Part shown: in pieces, positions 44,258-53,307 of the stretch
Layout: every line of letters begins with the position of its first letter
How positions within the stretch are numbered: the first letter of the stretch is position 1
Position numbers and translations under genes: made by a program
Assembly (NCBI GenBank): GCA_026388715.1
Contig: JAPLJF010000033.1
Location: 88,702 to 152,701 of the forward strand
Source: Deltaproteobacteria bacterium
Lineage (GTDB): Bacteria; Desulfobacterota; Desulfobulbia; Desulfobulbales; Desulfocapsaceae
DNA length: 64,000 nucleotides
Direction: 5' to 3'
Notes under the pieces: model-generated
Seen by the model: only the letters and a program-made list of their open reading frames with translations
Databases searched by the model: none
What the model was told of the DNA's origin: nothing

Positions 44258-45943
44258 ATGAGCACAGATGATAAAAAGATTATCTATTCGATGATCAAGG
44301 TAAGCAAATATTACGACAGCAAACCCATTCTCAAGGACATCTCCCTTTCCTATTTTTATGGCGCCAAGATCGGGGTACTAGGGCTGAACGGTTCCGGCAA
44401 GTCCACCCTGCTGCGTATCCTGGCAGGCATTGACACCGAGTTTAACGGTGAGACCATTCTCTCGCCAGGGCTCACCATCGACTATCTGGATCAGGAGCCC
44501 AAACTTGACCCGGAAAAAACCGTCCGGCAGATTGTTGAAGAAGGAGTCCAGGGTACCGTTGACCTGCTGCATGAGTTTAACATCATCAATGAAAAATTCG
44601 CCGAACCCATGAGTGATGATGAAATGCAGGCGCTCATTGACCGGCAGGGTGAGGTTCAGGATAAACTGGATACCTTGAACGCCTGGGATCTGGGCAGCAA
44701 GCTGGAAATGGCCATGGACGCCCTGCGCTGCCCGCCACCAGAGACCCTGTGCGCAATCCTCTCCGGTGGTGAAAAACGACGGGTTGCCCTCTGCCGCATC
44801 CTCTTGAAACAACCGGATATTCTCCTGCTCGATGAGCCCACCAACCATCTGGACGCCGAGTCAGTCTCCTGGCTGGAACAGCACCTACGGCAATATGCCG
44901 GCACCATTATTGCCGTGACCCATGACCGCTATTTTCTCGACAATGTTGCCGGGTGGATTCTGGAACTTGACCGCGGCGTTGGCATTCCCTGGAAGGGAAA
45001 CTATTCATCCTGGCTGGAACAGAAGGAAAAACGGATAGCAACGGAAGAAAAATCAGAAAGTGACCGGCGCAAGACCCTGCAGCGGGAACTGGAATGGATC
45101 CGGATGTCGGCCAAGGGTAGACATGCAAAATCCAAGGCCAGGATCAGCTCCTACGAACAACTGCTGAGTCAGGAGACCGAAAAAATGGCCCAGGAGCTGC
45201 AGATTTTTATTCCACCCGGCCCCCGTCTTGGCAAGGTGGTGATTGAAGTGGAACATGTGCGCAAGGCCTTAGGCGACAAATTGCTTGTTGAAGATCTGAA
45301 CTTCAAGCTCCCGGCCGGTGGTATCGTCGGGGTGATCGGCCCCAACGGCGCCGGCAAGTCCACCCTCTTCAAGATGATCACCGGACAGGACACACCAGAC
45401 GCGGGCACTATTCGCCTGGGTGAAACGGTCAAACTTGCCTATGTTGACCAAGAGCGTGACGTCCTGAACCCGGATCAGACAATCTGGGAGGCAGTCTCCG
45501 AAGGCCAGGAAACCGTCTGGCTCGGCACCAAGGAAATTAATTCCCGGGCTTATGTGGCCAAATTCAACTTTTCCGGCTCAGCCCAGCAGAAAAAAGTGGG
45601 TCTGCTCTCAGGCGGCCAGCGCAACCGGGTCCATCTGGCACGAATACTCAAAGAAGGGGGCAACGTTCTGCTCCTCGATGAACCCACCAACGATCTGGAT
45701 ATCAACACCATGCGGGCACTCGAAGAGGCCCTGATCAATTTCGGCGGCTGCGCCGTTGTCATCAGCCATGACCGCTGGTTTCTCGACCGGATCGCCACCC
45801 ACATCCTCGCCTTTGAAGGTGATTCGCAGGTGGTCTGGTTTGAAGGGAATTACTCGGATTATGAAAAAGATCGCAAGGCACGACTGGGTGCCGCGGCCGA
45901 CCAGCCGCACCGCATTAAGTACCGGCAACTGACCAGGCAATAA
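44258..45943 (+). CDS. ettA: Energy-dependent translational throttle protein EttA
   Basis: 561-aa ABC-F protein with two ABC domains and no membrane part. First Walker A GLNGSGKST, signature LSGGEKRRVALCR, Walker B ILLLDEPTNHLD; second Walker A GPNGAGKST, LSGGQRNRVHLAR and VLLLDEPTNDLD. The linker with arm region and the tail KYRQLTRQ match EttA, which binds the ribosomal E site and gates initiation by ATP/ADP ratio. Its only relatives with the same length are other ABC-F translation factors. Confidence 0.95.
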   Translation: MSTDDKKIIYSMIKVSKYYDSKPILKDISLSYFYGAKIGVLGLNGSGKSTLLRILAGIDTEFNGETILSPGLTIDYLDQEPKLDPEKTVRQIVEEGVQGTVDLLHEFNIINEKFAEPMSDDEMQALIDRQGEVQDKLDTLNAWDLGSKLEMAMDALRCPPPETLCAILSGGEKRRVALCRILLKQPDILLLDEPTNHLDAESVSWLEQHLRQYAGTIIAVTHDRYFLDNVAGWILELDRGVGIPWKGNYSSWLEQKEKRIATEEKSESDRRKTLQRELEWIRMSAKGRHAKSKARISSYEQLLSQETEKMAQELQIFIPPGPRLGKVVIEVEHVRKALGDKLLVEDLNFKLPAGGIVGVIGPNGAGKSTLFKMITGQDTPDAGTIRLGETVKLAYVDQERDVLNPDQTIWEAVSEGQETVWLGTKEINSRAYVAKFNFSGSAQQKKVGLLSGGQRNRVHLARILKEGGNVLLLDEPTNDLDINTMRALEEALINFGGCAVVISHDRWFLDRIATHILAFEGDSQVVWFEGNYSDYEKDRKARLGAAADQPHRIKYRQLTRQ

Positions 45944-45953
45944 ATAAAAACGA

Positions 45954-46140
45954 TTAAGAGCTTGTCCGTAAATAAGCTTTTCAGGGATCGCGCCGGATTT
46001 TGAGACGAATTTGGCCGAGACGATTGAGTAAAACCGCAGCCGTAGCAGCGCTACGGCGAGGATTTTGCGATTGAGGAGCGGTCAAATTAGGCCAAAAGCC
46101 GGATGCGAGCACCAAAGTTTTATTTACGGACAAGCTCTAA
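45954..46140. repeat. MITE-like element with 19-bp terminal inverted repeats
   Basis: AGAGCTTGTCCGTAAATAA (45957-45975) and its exact complement (46120-46138) bound a 182-bp non-coding unit. Inside are the hairpin GCCGTAGC-3-GCTACGGC and GAGGATTTTGCG. The size, ends and lack of coding match a non-autonomous element. Related intergenic repeats are common in sulfate reducers. It sits after ettA. Confidence 0.7.
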
Positions 46141-46186
46141 AGCTCCCGCAGCAGCGCCAATAAAGTTTCAAGCTGCGGGAGCTTTT
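46141..46186. terminator. Terminator-like hairpin between ettA and the YrdC gene
   Basis: AGCTCCCGCAGC and GCTGCGGGAGCT pair around a 22-base loop, followed by TTTT on the plus strand. Probably ends ettA transcription, since the repeat element lies before it. Confidence 0.6.
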
Positions 46187-46308
46187 CCCTAACAACGGCC
46201 AGAGACTCCTCTCAGCAGTTTTTTTTGATGACCTGGGCCATGTCCCTGATCACCTCCATACCAAAACTTGACGCCACAACTTGTATAGAATGAGACGCGC
46301 CTCTGCCT

Positions 46309-46956
46309 TCAGTCTTCAGCCTTACCCGCCTCAATCAGCGAAGAGAAATCAATTGCCCCAGCCCTGATTAACTGCAACTGCCCCTGATACAGTCCAACTA
46401 CCGTTGAACTCATGCCCCCTGGCGTCTGACCGCCATCAAGGATACAGGCAACCCCATCCCCAAAAAACCGGCGCACCTCATCGGCCGTGCGGGCGGCAGG
46501 CATCCCCGACAGGTTGGAGCTGGTCGCAGTCATCGGCCTACCCCACATCTGACCGAAGATCCTGGCCACCGGATGCGGGGAGATCCGCGCCCCGATTCCA
46601 GCGCCATCCCCAGTCAGCACTGACGAGAGGGTGGATACAGCCGGAAACACCAAGGTCAGAGGGCCAGGCCAGAAGGCCTTCATCAGCGGCCTGTATGCAG
46701 GAGGAATCGAACTTGCCAGGCTTGGCAACTGTCCTTCATCCTGGATAAGAACCAGAAATGGCTTGTTGAAAGGACGTCCTTTCAACCTGAACAGGTCGGT
46801 CAGGGCCTTTTCATTAAACGGATCAACGGCCAGCCCATAAAAGGTCTCTGTGGGAAAGGCGACAATCCCCCCCTGCGCAAGAACCGAAACGGCCCGCCGG
46901 TACTCCTCATCCGACGGGCCATGGGGCAGATCATGACCGGGACGCTCAACCTTCAA
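46309..46956 (-). CDS. L-threonylcarbamoyladenylate synthase, YrdC/Sua5 type
   Basis: 215 aa from a TTG start that follows AGGCCAGGAA and overlaps the end of purD-purE. It makes the threonylcarbamoyl-AMP used for t6A in tRNA. Seen: GGIVAFPTETFYGLAVDPFN, LKGRPFNKPFLVLI, FWPGPLTLVF, and GRPMTATSSNLSG with the RNA/nucleotide-binding core, all YrdC signatures. The frame is open much further upstream but lies inside the purE coding part, so the TTG is preferred. Confidence 0.9.
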   Translation of the reverse strand: MKVERPGHDLPHGPSDEEYRRAVSVLAQGGIVAFPTETFYGLAVDPFNEKALTDLFRLKGRPFNKPFLVLIQDEGQLPSLASSIPPAYRPLMKAFWPGPLTLVFPAVSTLSSVLTGDGAGIGARISPHPVARIFGQMWGRPMTATSSNLSGMPAARTADEVRRFFGDGVACILDGGQTPGGMSSTVVGLYQGQLQLIRAGAIDFSSLIEAGKAED

Positions 46957-48760
46957 TATTCCTGGCCTTTTCCTCGACTTCTCTGACCATCTCCAGCTTG
47001 AACGCCTGCATCCTGGCGGCAAGCCCCTTATCTTCCAGGGCCAGGATACGCGCGGCAAAGACCGCGCCATTCTTGGCCCCGGCCTTGCCAATCGCCATGG
47101 TGGCAACCGGGATTCCTGGCGGCATTTGCACCGTGGACAGCAGGGCGTCCAGACCGTGCAGAGGTGAGGCGTCAAGGGGTACCCCGATGACCGGCAGATC
47201 GGTATGGGCGGCCAGGACTCCAGCCAGATGGGCCGCCATCCCGGCGCCGGCGATTATAATTTTCAATCCCCGCTGCTGGGCCGTACTGGCCCAGCGGGCC
47301 GCCCGCTCCGGGGTTCTATGGGCTGACGCCACCGTCATCTCATACGGTATCTGCATCTTCTTCAGAAAATCAGCCGCCGCTTGCATAACCGGCAGATCCG
47401 AATCACTGCCCATGATAATACCGACCGTCGCCGCGGCCGCCATCCCAGGCTCTCGCGGCATTAAAGTCGCCTGCGTTGCCTGCTTTTCAGGACGCCGCAA
47501 TGCCTTGGCACCAATGTCACGCCGGCAATAACAACCCGTCCACTGGATACAATCTACAGCCTTATAGGCCTGCTCGATGGCCTTTGCCAGGATCTTGCCC
47601 ACGGCTGTGACCCCCAGAACCCGGCCACCAGCGGTGACGGTCCGCTTATTTTTTATAGCGGTCCCGGCATGAAAGACCTGCACTCCGGTCACTTTGGCCG
47701 CCCTGGCCAGTCCATTGATGACCATACCCGTCTTATAGCTGCCGGGATATCCGCCGGAGGACATCACCACACAGACGGTTGGCCGGGGATCGATCTTTAT
47801 CTCAACTGTATCCAGACACCCATCAATCACCGCCTCAAAGATATCGACCACATCACTTTTCAGCCGCATCAGTAAGGGCTGGGCCTCAGGATCACCAAAA
47901 CGGCAGTTAAACTCCAGGACGTTAACCTTATCTCCTGCAATCATCAAACCGGCATAGAGCATCCCCTTGAAAGGCCGGCCCTCGGCAGCCATACCCTGAA
48001 TAGTGCGGAGCATCACCTTGTTCATGACGAAATCGGCGATGGCCTCGGTTACCACCGGGGCAGGCGAATACGCGCCCATTCCGCCGGTATTCGGCCCCTT
48101 GTCCCCTTCATAGATGGCCTTATGATCCTGGGATGTAGGCAGAGGGAGAACAGTCTTGCCATCGGTAAAGGCGATAAAGGAGGCCTCTTCCCCTTGCAAA
48201 CAGGCCTCGACAATCACCTTGTTGCCGGCATCTCCAAAGGCCTTGTCCTTCATGATCAGATCGACTGCATCCTTGGCCTCCTTGAGAGTGCCGGCAACAA
48301 TAACGCCCTTGCCGGCCGCCAGGCCATCTGCCTTGATTACCAGGGGCGCACCAATCTGGTCAATATATTTTCGCGCTTTTTTAATATCGGCAAAAACCTT
48401 GAATGAAGCAGTGGGGATGGCGTATTTCTCCATGAATTCTTTGGCAAAGACCTTGCTTCCTTCAAGGAAGGCGGCATTTTTACGCGGCCCAAAGATACGC
48501 AGACCCTCTTCCTCAAAACGGTCAACGATGCCGGCGGCCAGCGAGGATTCAGGACCGACAATAGTCAGGTCAATCTTCTCCTGTTTGGCAAACTCGAGCA
48601 GGGCATCAATATCTGTAACCGCAAGATCCACACACTCGGCCATACGCTTTATCCCGGCATTTCCTGGGGCACAATAGATCTTTTTGACTCTGGCGCTTTG
48701 AGAGATCTTCCAGACCAGCGCATGTTCACGACCACCAGAACCCACAACCAATACGTTCAT
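46946..48760 (-). CDS. PurD-PurE fusion: GAR synthetase and CAIR mutase
   Basis: 604 aa. Residues 1-~425 are phosphoribosylamine-glycine ligase (PurD): VVGSGGREHALVWKI at the start, ATP-grasp motifs VIKADGLAAGKGVIVA and GPNTGGMGAYSPAPVV, VLEFNCRFGDPEAQ. Residues ~443-604 are N5-CAIR mutase (PurE): VGIIMGSDSDLPVMQAA, SAHRTPERA, AGMAAHLAGVLAAHT. A short Ala/Pro linker joins them. Two steps of purine synthesis (2 and 6) are therefore in one chain. The frame is unbroken through the joint. A good ribosome site (AGGAG) precedes the ATG. Confidence 0.93.
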   Translation of the reverse strand: MNVLVVGSGGREHALVWKISQSARVKKIYCAPGNAGIKRMAECVDLAVTDIDALLEFAKQEKIDLTIVGPESSLAAGIVDRFEEEGLRIFGPRKNAAFLEGSKVFAKEFMEKYAIPTASFKVFADIKKARKYIDQIGAPLVIKADGLAAGKGVIVAGTLKEAKDAVDLIMKDKAFGDAGNKVIVEACLQGEEASFIAFTDGKTVLPLPTSQDHKAIYEGDKGPNTGGMGAYSPAPVVTEAIADFVMNKVMLRTIQGMAAEGRPFKGMLYAGLMIAGDKVNVLEFNCRFGDPEAQPLLMRLKSDVVDIFEAVIDGCLDTVEIKIDPRPTVCVVMSSGGYPGSYKTGMVINGLARAAKVTGVQVFHAGTAIKNKRTVTAGGRVLGVTAVGKILAKAIEQAYKAVDCIQWTGCYCRRDIGAKALRRPEKQATQATLMPREPGMAAAATVGIIMGSDSDLPVMQAAADFLKKMQIPYEMTVASAHRTPERAARWASTAQQRGLKIIIAGAGMAAHLAGVLAAHTDLPVIGVPLDASPLHGLDALLSTVQMPPGIPVATMAIGKAGAKNGAVFAARILALEDKGLAARMQAFKLEMVREVEEKARNIEG

Positions 48761-48911
48761 TCACTTACTCCTGTAATACTTGATTTTCCGAGAGACAAAA
48801 TTTGATTCTGTTCCCATCCCCTATCCGACTCAATGCCGTCTTTCTTTAATCGATAAGACGCCATAAAAAAAACTATTATTTCATAATTAAACAGTAAACG
48901 ACTTCTCACCA

Positions 48912-48956
48912 TTGACAATTCCTTTGTAATGGCTAAAATGAATGAATAACCATTCA
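48912..48956 (+). promoter_or_regulatory. Promoter and operator of the TetR gene
   Basis: TTGACA (48912-48917), 16 bases, TAAAAT (48934-48939), and immediately after it the palindrome TGAATG-6-CATTCA (48939-48956). The half sites resemble operators of fatty-acid-responsive TetR proteins. Position over the start of transcription implies self-repression. Confidence 0.75.
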
Positions 48957-49009
48957 ATGTCAATCACTCCTGATCCTTTCTCAACCATCCAAACATTCTA
49001 TAATTTTTA

Positions 49010-49627
49010 ATGAAAGCAGCAGACAAGCATTCCAAAATAATTCATGCGGCCACTAAGGTTTTTGCCAAAAAAGGTTTCTTCAATGCGAGAATATCCGATA
49101 TTGCCAAAGAAGCCAAGGTCGCAGACGGGACTATTTACCTTTACTTCAACAATAAATTCGATATCCTGATTTCTGTCTTTGAAGAAGAGATTGGCGCCCT
49201 GATAGAACAGGTATCTCAATCACTGGCCATGGAGACAGACCCCAGGAAACAGCTGGAAATTTTTGCCACCAAACATCTGACGATGATGAAAAAAAATAAA
49301 AATCTGGCAGAGGTGATCCAGATCGAATTACGCCAGAGCACCAAGATGATAAAAGAATACAGAAACAACAAGTTCAGTGAATACATTGATATCATTTCTA
49401 CCATCATCAAAACCGGCCAGGCGCAAGGCATCTACCGTGCGGATATCAAACCAGGGATTGCCAAGCGCGCCTTTTTCGGGGCACTTGACGAGATCTCGCG
49501 GGTCTGGAGCATCTCCCTGGAAACCGAATACACCGTTGAAGAAACCATCAACCAGATCATGGGCATCTTTCTCGCAGGCATGCTGGTCACAGACGAGCGG
49601 ACTCGGTACACCCTTTCTCTCTCTTGA
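49010..49627 (+). CDS. TetR family regulator
   Basis: 205 aa. N-terminal helix-turn-helix: KHSKIIHAATKVFAKKGFFN, ARISDIAKEAKVADGTIYLY, FNNKFDIL, the YxYFxxK consensus. The C-terminal half is a helical ligand pocket like those of FadR-type regulators that bind acyl-CoA. It probably represses its own promoter through the site described upstream. Its regulon is not visible here. The next gene is a small membrane protein 32 bp away. Confidence 0.93.
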   Translation: MKAADKHSKIIHAATKVFAKKGFFNARISDIAKEAKVADGTIYLYFNNKFDILISVFEEEIGALIEQVSQSLAMETDPRKQLEIFATKHLTMMKKNKNLAEVIQIELRQSTKMIKEYRNNKFSEYIDIISTIIKTGQAQGIYRADIKPGIAKRAFFGALDEISRVWSISLETEYTVEETINQIMGIFLAGMLVTDERTRYTLSLS

Positions 49628-49658
49628 AAGATCACAGGCAATATGCTACCAGACCCCT

Positions 49659-49856
49659 ATGAAATTATTTATTTTACTTATTGGCATGGTGCTGATTTTT
49701 GAGGGGCTTCCCTATGTGGCCGCACCGGAATCCATGCAGGCCTGGTTGAAAAAAATCAGCGAGACGCGCCCGGAGCAACTACGGATCATGGGACTTATAG
49801 CCATAGCCGCAGGGCTTCTCCTCTGCTGGATTGTCCGGGGTGACAGTCTGTTTTAA
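49659..49856 (+). CDS. DUF2065 small membrane protein
   Basis: 65 aa with two hydrophobic helices (LFILLIGMVLIFEGLPYV and GLIAIAAGLLLCWIV), the middle part ESMQAWLKKISETRPEQLR. This matches DUF2065, an inner-membrane protein of unknown role often near hflC in other phyla. No ribosome site of note. It follows the TetR gene. Confidence 0.75.
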   Translation: MKLFILLIGMVLIFEGLPYVAAPESMQAWLKKISETRPEQLRIMGLIAIAAGLLLCWIVRGDSLF

Positions 49857-49958
49857 TCCCCGGCATCAGAAATCATATCTGCAGAGAACGGGTTTGCAGG
49901 ACGACATCATTATTGCTTTGCAAAAAAAGCCTTCAGTCCATTCACCTCGTTGCTGCTA

Positions 49959-51626
49959 TCAAAAGGCAACGAGAAGCAGGACATTCAGACCGCCGATCAG
50001 AAAACCGAGGATCGCACCAAAGAGATTTATATACTTGAACTGCTCCTCCATAATGGAGAGGAGCAGTCTCTCCAGCCGCATTAGATCCAGAGAATCCACT
50101 TTTTCTTTCACAATCTGTTTCAGATTCAGGGACGCCACCAGACCCGGTACTTCAGCGGCCAACATATCAGAGGCCATTTTCTGAATCGACTGGTAGAGAC
50201 CATCCCGCACCCCGGCAGGAAGCAGGGCGGCAAGACGCCCGATAGGCCGGCCGAGAAGACCCTGCAGCAAGGTCTGGGTCATGAAGTTCAGATTCTTTTT
50301 GGTCTCTTCTGAGCGCAGGATGGAAAGGATCTCGTCTTTGACCCAGGTCTTACCCCTCTGCATCCCGGCATCTCCCATGAGATCCCACAGCGCCTCACCC
50401 AGGGCCAGTCCACCATTTTCCGTATGGGTTTCCAGATTATCCCGAATCATGGAGGCGACCGCCGTGGTCGTTTCCGGCTCACGGAAGAAGGCCGCAAGCT
50501 GCAGACTCACCTGCGAGCAGAACCGCTCCACCTTGTCCCCCTGCCCTTCGGTCGCTTCTGCGCAGTCCTTGGCGCCCGCGACACCAGGCCATCCCTGGCC
50601 GTCGTTCACCATCTTGGCCAATGGGGTGCCCAGAAATGCCTGGCTTCTCTCCCGCAGGATGGTTGACACCCGCTGCTGTACCTCCGCGTTCTGCAGCCAG
50701 CCGACAATCTCTCCCTCTTTGTCAATCAGATATTCACGGGCCTTCTTCTCCACGGTCTCCATGCTGAGAAAGGTCTTGACCATACCGGCCATGGGGCCCA
50801 TGGAAGCGATGAAATGCTCCACTCCTGCCCGCACCCCTTTCACAATTTTATCCCGAATCTCGGGCTCATTTATAACCACCGCAAACCGGCTCAGAAATGC
50901 CGGAGTCTGTTTTTCAATGATATCGACAATAAATACCTGCAAAGACTCGGGGAGGATATCAGCAAGAGACTTCTCCTGCCTGAGGGCCCCATAAACCTTC
51001 TGCTGAACAAAGGTCTCGAGCCATTGTTCCATGGCCGGACTTGCCAGCATCCGGGCTATATTTTTCTCGATAAAGGCATACCCACCTTCCCGTTCTCTGC
51101 CGGGGAAGATCGTGGCAAGACGAGTGGCAAGAAGGCGCTCAAGCTGCCGATCAATGGCTGTTTCCATAATGACCGCAAAAGCGGACGAGGCCACAAAGGT
51201 ATGAATCCCCTCCTGAGCCTGATGAGTGACGGCCTTGACCGCGACATCAAAATAGATTTGATATCCTTTAGGGATCAGGCTTGGCAGCGGCCCAAGATCC
51301 TGGAGCAACAAGGCGCTCCCCTTGCTTTCTATCAACCCGTAGAGGTGGGTCTGAAACGCTTCATTGGCCAGGGCCTGACCGATTTCCTTGCTGGTCAGGA
51401 GGTGCTCTCCCACCATCTCTCCCATGTTGATGGCCAGCTCCTCACGTTTGGAAGGGATGACCCCTGGCGTAAAAGGGAGCCGGATGCCAAAAATCCGCCA
51501 GGCACGCAGGGGACGAAAAAGCATTTTGATGGCAACCATATTGGTCAGATAGCCGATAAAGGCCCCCACCACTGGCGGCGACGCATAATTCAGGGCAACA
51601 AGTAGATCAGCAGTTGCTATTGACAT
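49959..51626 (-). CDS. DUF445 family membrane protein
   Basis: 555 aa. Starts VGAFIGYLTNMVAIKMLFRPLR, then FTPGVIPSKREELAINMG, the DUF445 signature; ends with a helix (FGAILGFLIGGLNVLLL). Long charged helical middle. A related family member is YheB. Function unknown; possibly envelope-associated. It overlaps the phosphatase gene by 20 bases and has a good ribosome site. Confidence 0.9.
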   Translation of the reverse strand: MSIATADLLVALNYASPPVVGAFIGYLTNMVAIKMLFRPLRAWRIFGIRLPFTPGVIPSKREELAINMGEMVGEHLLTSKEIGQALANEAFQTHLYGLIESKGSALLLQDLGPLPSLIPKGYQIYFDVAVKAVTHQAQEGIHTFVASSAFAVIMETAIDRQLERLLATRLATIFPGREREGGYAFIEKNIARMLASPAMEQWLETFVQQKVYGALRQEKSLADILPESLQVFIVDIIEKQTPAFLSRFAVVINEPEIRDKIVKGVRAGVEHFIASMGPMAGMVKTFLSMETVEKKAREYLIDKEGEIVGWLQNAEVQQRVSTILRERSQAFLGTPLAKMVNDGQGWPGVAGAKDCAEATEGQGDKVERFCSQVSLQLAAFFREPETTTAVASMIRDNLETHTENGGLALGEALWDLMGDAGMQRGKTWVKDEILSILRSEETKKNLNFMTQTLLQGLLGRPIGRLAALLPAGVRDGLYQSIQKMASDMLAAEVPGLVASLNLKQIVKEKVDSLDLMRLERLLLSIMEEQFKYINLFGAILGFLIGGLNVLLLVAF

Positions 51627-52269
51627 GACTTACAATCTCCAATGGATGAGTAATTATTATTCCGGCTTGGCTTTCCTCCAGCTCCTGGCGCTCACGAAAA
51701 CCCCAGAGGACACCCATCGTCAACATCCCTGCCCTGTTACCGGTTTGCATGTCGGTGGCGGTATCCCCCACATAGAGGATCTGCTGGGGTTGAAGCTGCA
51801 TCAGGTCGGCTATTTCTTTTGCTCCGGCCGGGTCAGGCTTTCTGGGCACATCGTCCCGCTGCCCAAAGACAAAGTCAAAGGCGTCTGCGGCAAAAAACCG
51901 CTGAACGCAGAGCCGGGTAAAGGCATGCGGTTTATTGGACAGGACTCCCAGTTGCAATCCTGCCTGCCGCAACTGCAGGAGCATCTCCATGATTCCCACA
52001 TAGGGCCTGCTCTTTACATCCCAGCTCTGCCCATACAATTGCAGAAAGGTGTCCATATAGGCGGCAATCTCAGGCTGAGAACGATTTTTATCCGGGACAA
52101 TGCGCTCGATCAGGGTCATGAGACCATCACCAACAAAATAACGATAGGCGGCAGGCGAATGACCGGGAAACCCGAAATGAGCCAGGGTCGCATTGGCGGC
52201 ATCAACCAGATCTTCCAAGGTATCGAGCAAGGTGCCGTCAAGATCAAAGATTACCCCACGAATTTTCAT
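51607..52269 (-). CDS. HAD hydrolase, phosphoglycolate phosphatase-like
   Basis: 220 aa. FDLDGTLLDTLEDL (nucleophile DxD) near residue 8, VLSNKPHAF near 108, and YVGDTATDMQTGNRAGM near 165 are HAD motifs I, II and IV. The Gph-type cap domain lies between I and II. Substrate not fixed by sequence. It overlaps the next gene on its strand (DUF445), so both are translated together. Confidence 0.9.
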   Translation of the reverse strand: MKIRGVIFDLDGTLLDTLEDLVDAANATLAHFGFPGHSPAAYRYFVGDGLMTLIERIVPDKNRSQPEIAAYMDTFLQLYGQSWDVKSRPYVGIMEMLLQLRQAGLQLGVLSNKPHAFTRLCVQRFFAADAFDFVFGQRDDVPRKPDPAGAKEIADLMQLQPQQILYVGDTATDMQTGNRAGMLTMGVLWGFRERQELEESQAGIIITHPLEIVSHVNSNC

Positions 52270-52311
52270 AAAAAAGTTAAAAGCTGAAGGTCTGGAGTTC
52301 AGAGTTGATTC

Positions 52312-52354
52312 TCTTGCCGATAAGTAAGCTCAAAATCTGCACTTATCGGCAAGA
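52312..52354. terminator. Hairpin between the PTS IIA-like gene and gph
   Basis: TCTTGCCGATAAGT and ACTTATCGGCAAGA, perfect 14-bp stem, 15-base loop. It can end the mgtA-IIA transcript. Confidence 0.55.
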
Positions 52355-52489
52355 ATACGAAGGTCATACAAGCCGTAATTCTATCCGCAGGTCAAGGATG
52401 GCCCAAGGTTGTTATCCTTGGAGGGATGAAACTACCAAACAACGGAAGATATTTTGAGGAAATCAGCACAATGAACAAAGGGCACGAGA

Positions 52490-53305
52490 TCAGGATATTA
52501 CGAGCGGCAGCCCTTTCTTCCCGCTATCAGCAGTTGTTATGGCGAGGCAATCGTAGGTAAACCTGCCGTGTTGATAGGCCACCTTTCCCCGTTTGGCAAC
52601 CCGCCACGCGCCAGCCTGGAAGACACCATCGGTTTCGATTTTCTCCAGCAGCCCGACCGCGGCATCCAGGCTCTGCGCCAGGCCGGCGTTTTGGGTAAGC
52701 ACAATGTGCTTGACGCCTGGACCGCCAACCAGGGTTACCGGCTCGACAATCAGATGCGAGATATCACTGGCAGGCAATGCCTCCAGGGTTGGTCTGGCCT
52801 GGAGCCGGATCATCCTGGCCCGGCTGTCCGGTCCGACGGTTTCCTTGGTCGAGCTGATGAGATCGAGCAGATGATCACGGATTTCGTTCAGTCCCTTGGC
52901 CGCTCTCAATCCTTCAACGCCAGGATAAACGGTCAGGGCCTTGGCCAGTAAGGAGACCTCGCGCAAGTAATGATTGCGCTGATTCTCAGGCACCAGGTAC
53001 ATGGCAATGATGGACACGGGAATTCCATCCGGAGCGCCGTAATTAATGCCCTGCGGACTCCAGCCGACAACGCAGACCAGGTCTTCATCGAAGGACACCC
53101 TGGCATCGGGGCAGGCCCACCCCATGCCAAGCGAGGTCTGGCTGGTCTGTTCCTTGGCCAGGATCAGCCCGGCCACATCGGTCCCTGCCGGCAGCGACGG
53201 GATCGCCTCGATAATATGGGCGAGAAACTGCAGGGCATCCATCTTATCGTTGTCAGGCAGCTCGATCAAGCGCCCTTCCTGCAAAGCATCCAGCAAGCTA
53301 TCCAT
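52490..53305 (-). CDS. PTS EIIA type-2-like protein without the phosphoryl histidine
   Basis: 271 aa. The N-terminal ~150 residues follow the EIIA fructose/nitrogen fold: LILAKEQTSQTSLGMGWACPDARV aligns with the usual STGIGNGIAIPHAR, then DLVCVVGWSPQGINYGAPDG. The His that carries phosphate is replaced by Asp (CPDAR). The C-terminal ~120 residues are a separate domain (PVTLVGGPGVKHIVLTQNAG). Directly follows mgtA on the same strand with two bases between. It may regulate the Mg ATPase without phosphate transfer. Confidence 0.75.
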   Translation of the reverse strand: MDSLLDALQEGRLIELPDNDKMDALQFLAHIIEAIPSLPAGTDVAGLILAKEQTSQTSLGMGWACPDARVSFDEDLVCVVGWSPQGINYGAPDGIPVSIIAMYLVPENQRNHYLREVSLLAKALTVYPGVEGLRAAKGLNEIRDHLLDLISSTKETVGPDSRARMIRLQARPTLEALPASDISHLIVEPVTLVGGPGVKHIVLTQNAGLAQSLDAAVGLLEKIETDGVFQAGAWRVAKRGKVAYQHGRFTYDCLAITTADSGKKGLPLVIS

Positions 53306-53307
53306 CG

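Noticed and set aside
46203..46266. Short minus-strand peptide ending MEVIRDMAQVIKKNC
   Set aside because: About 15-21 codons, weak ribosome site and no recognised family; could be a gene tail but cannot be supported.
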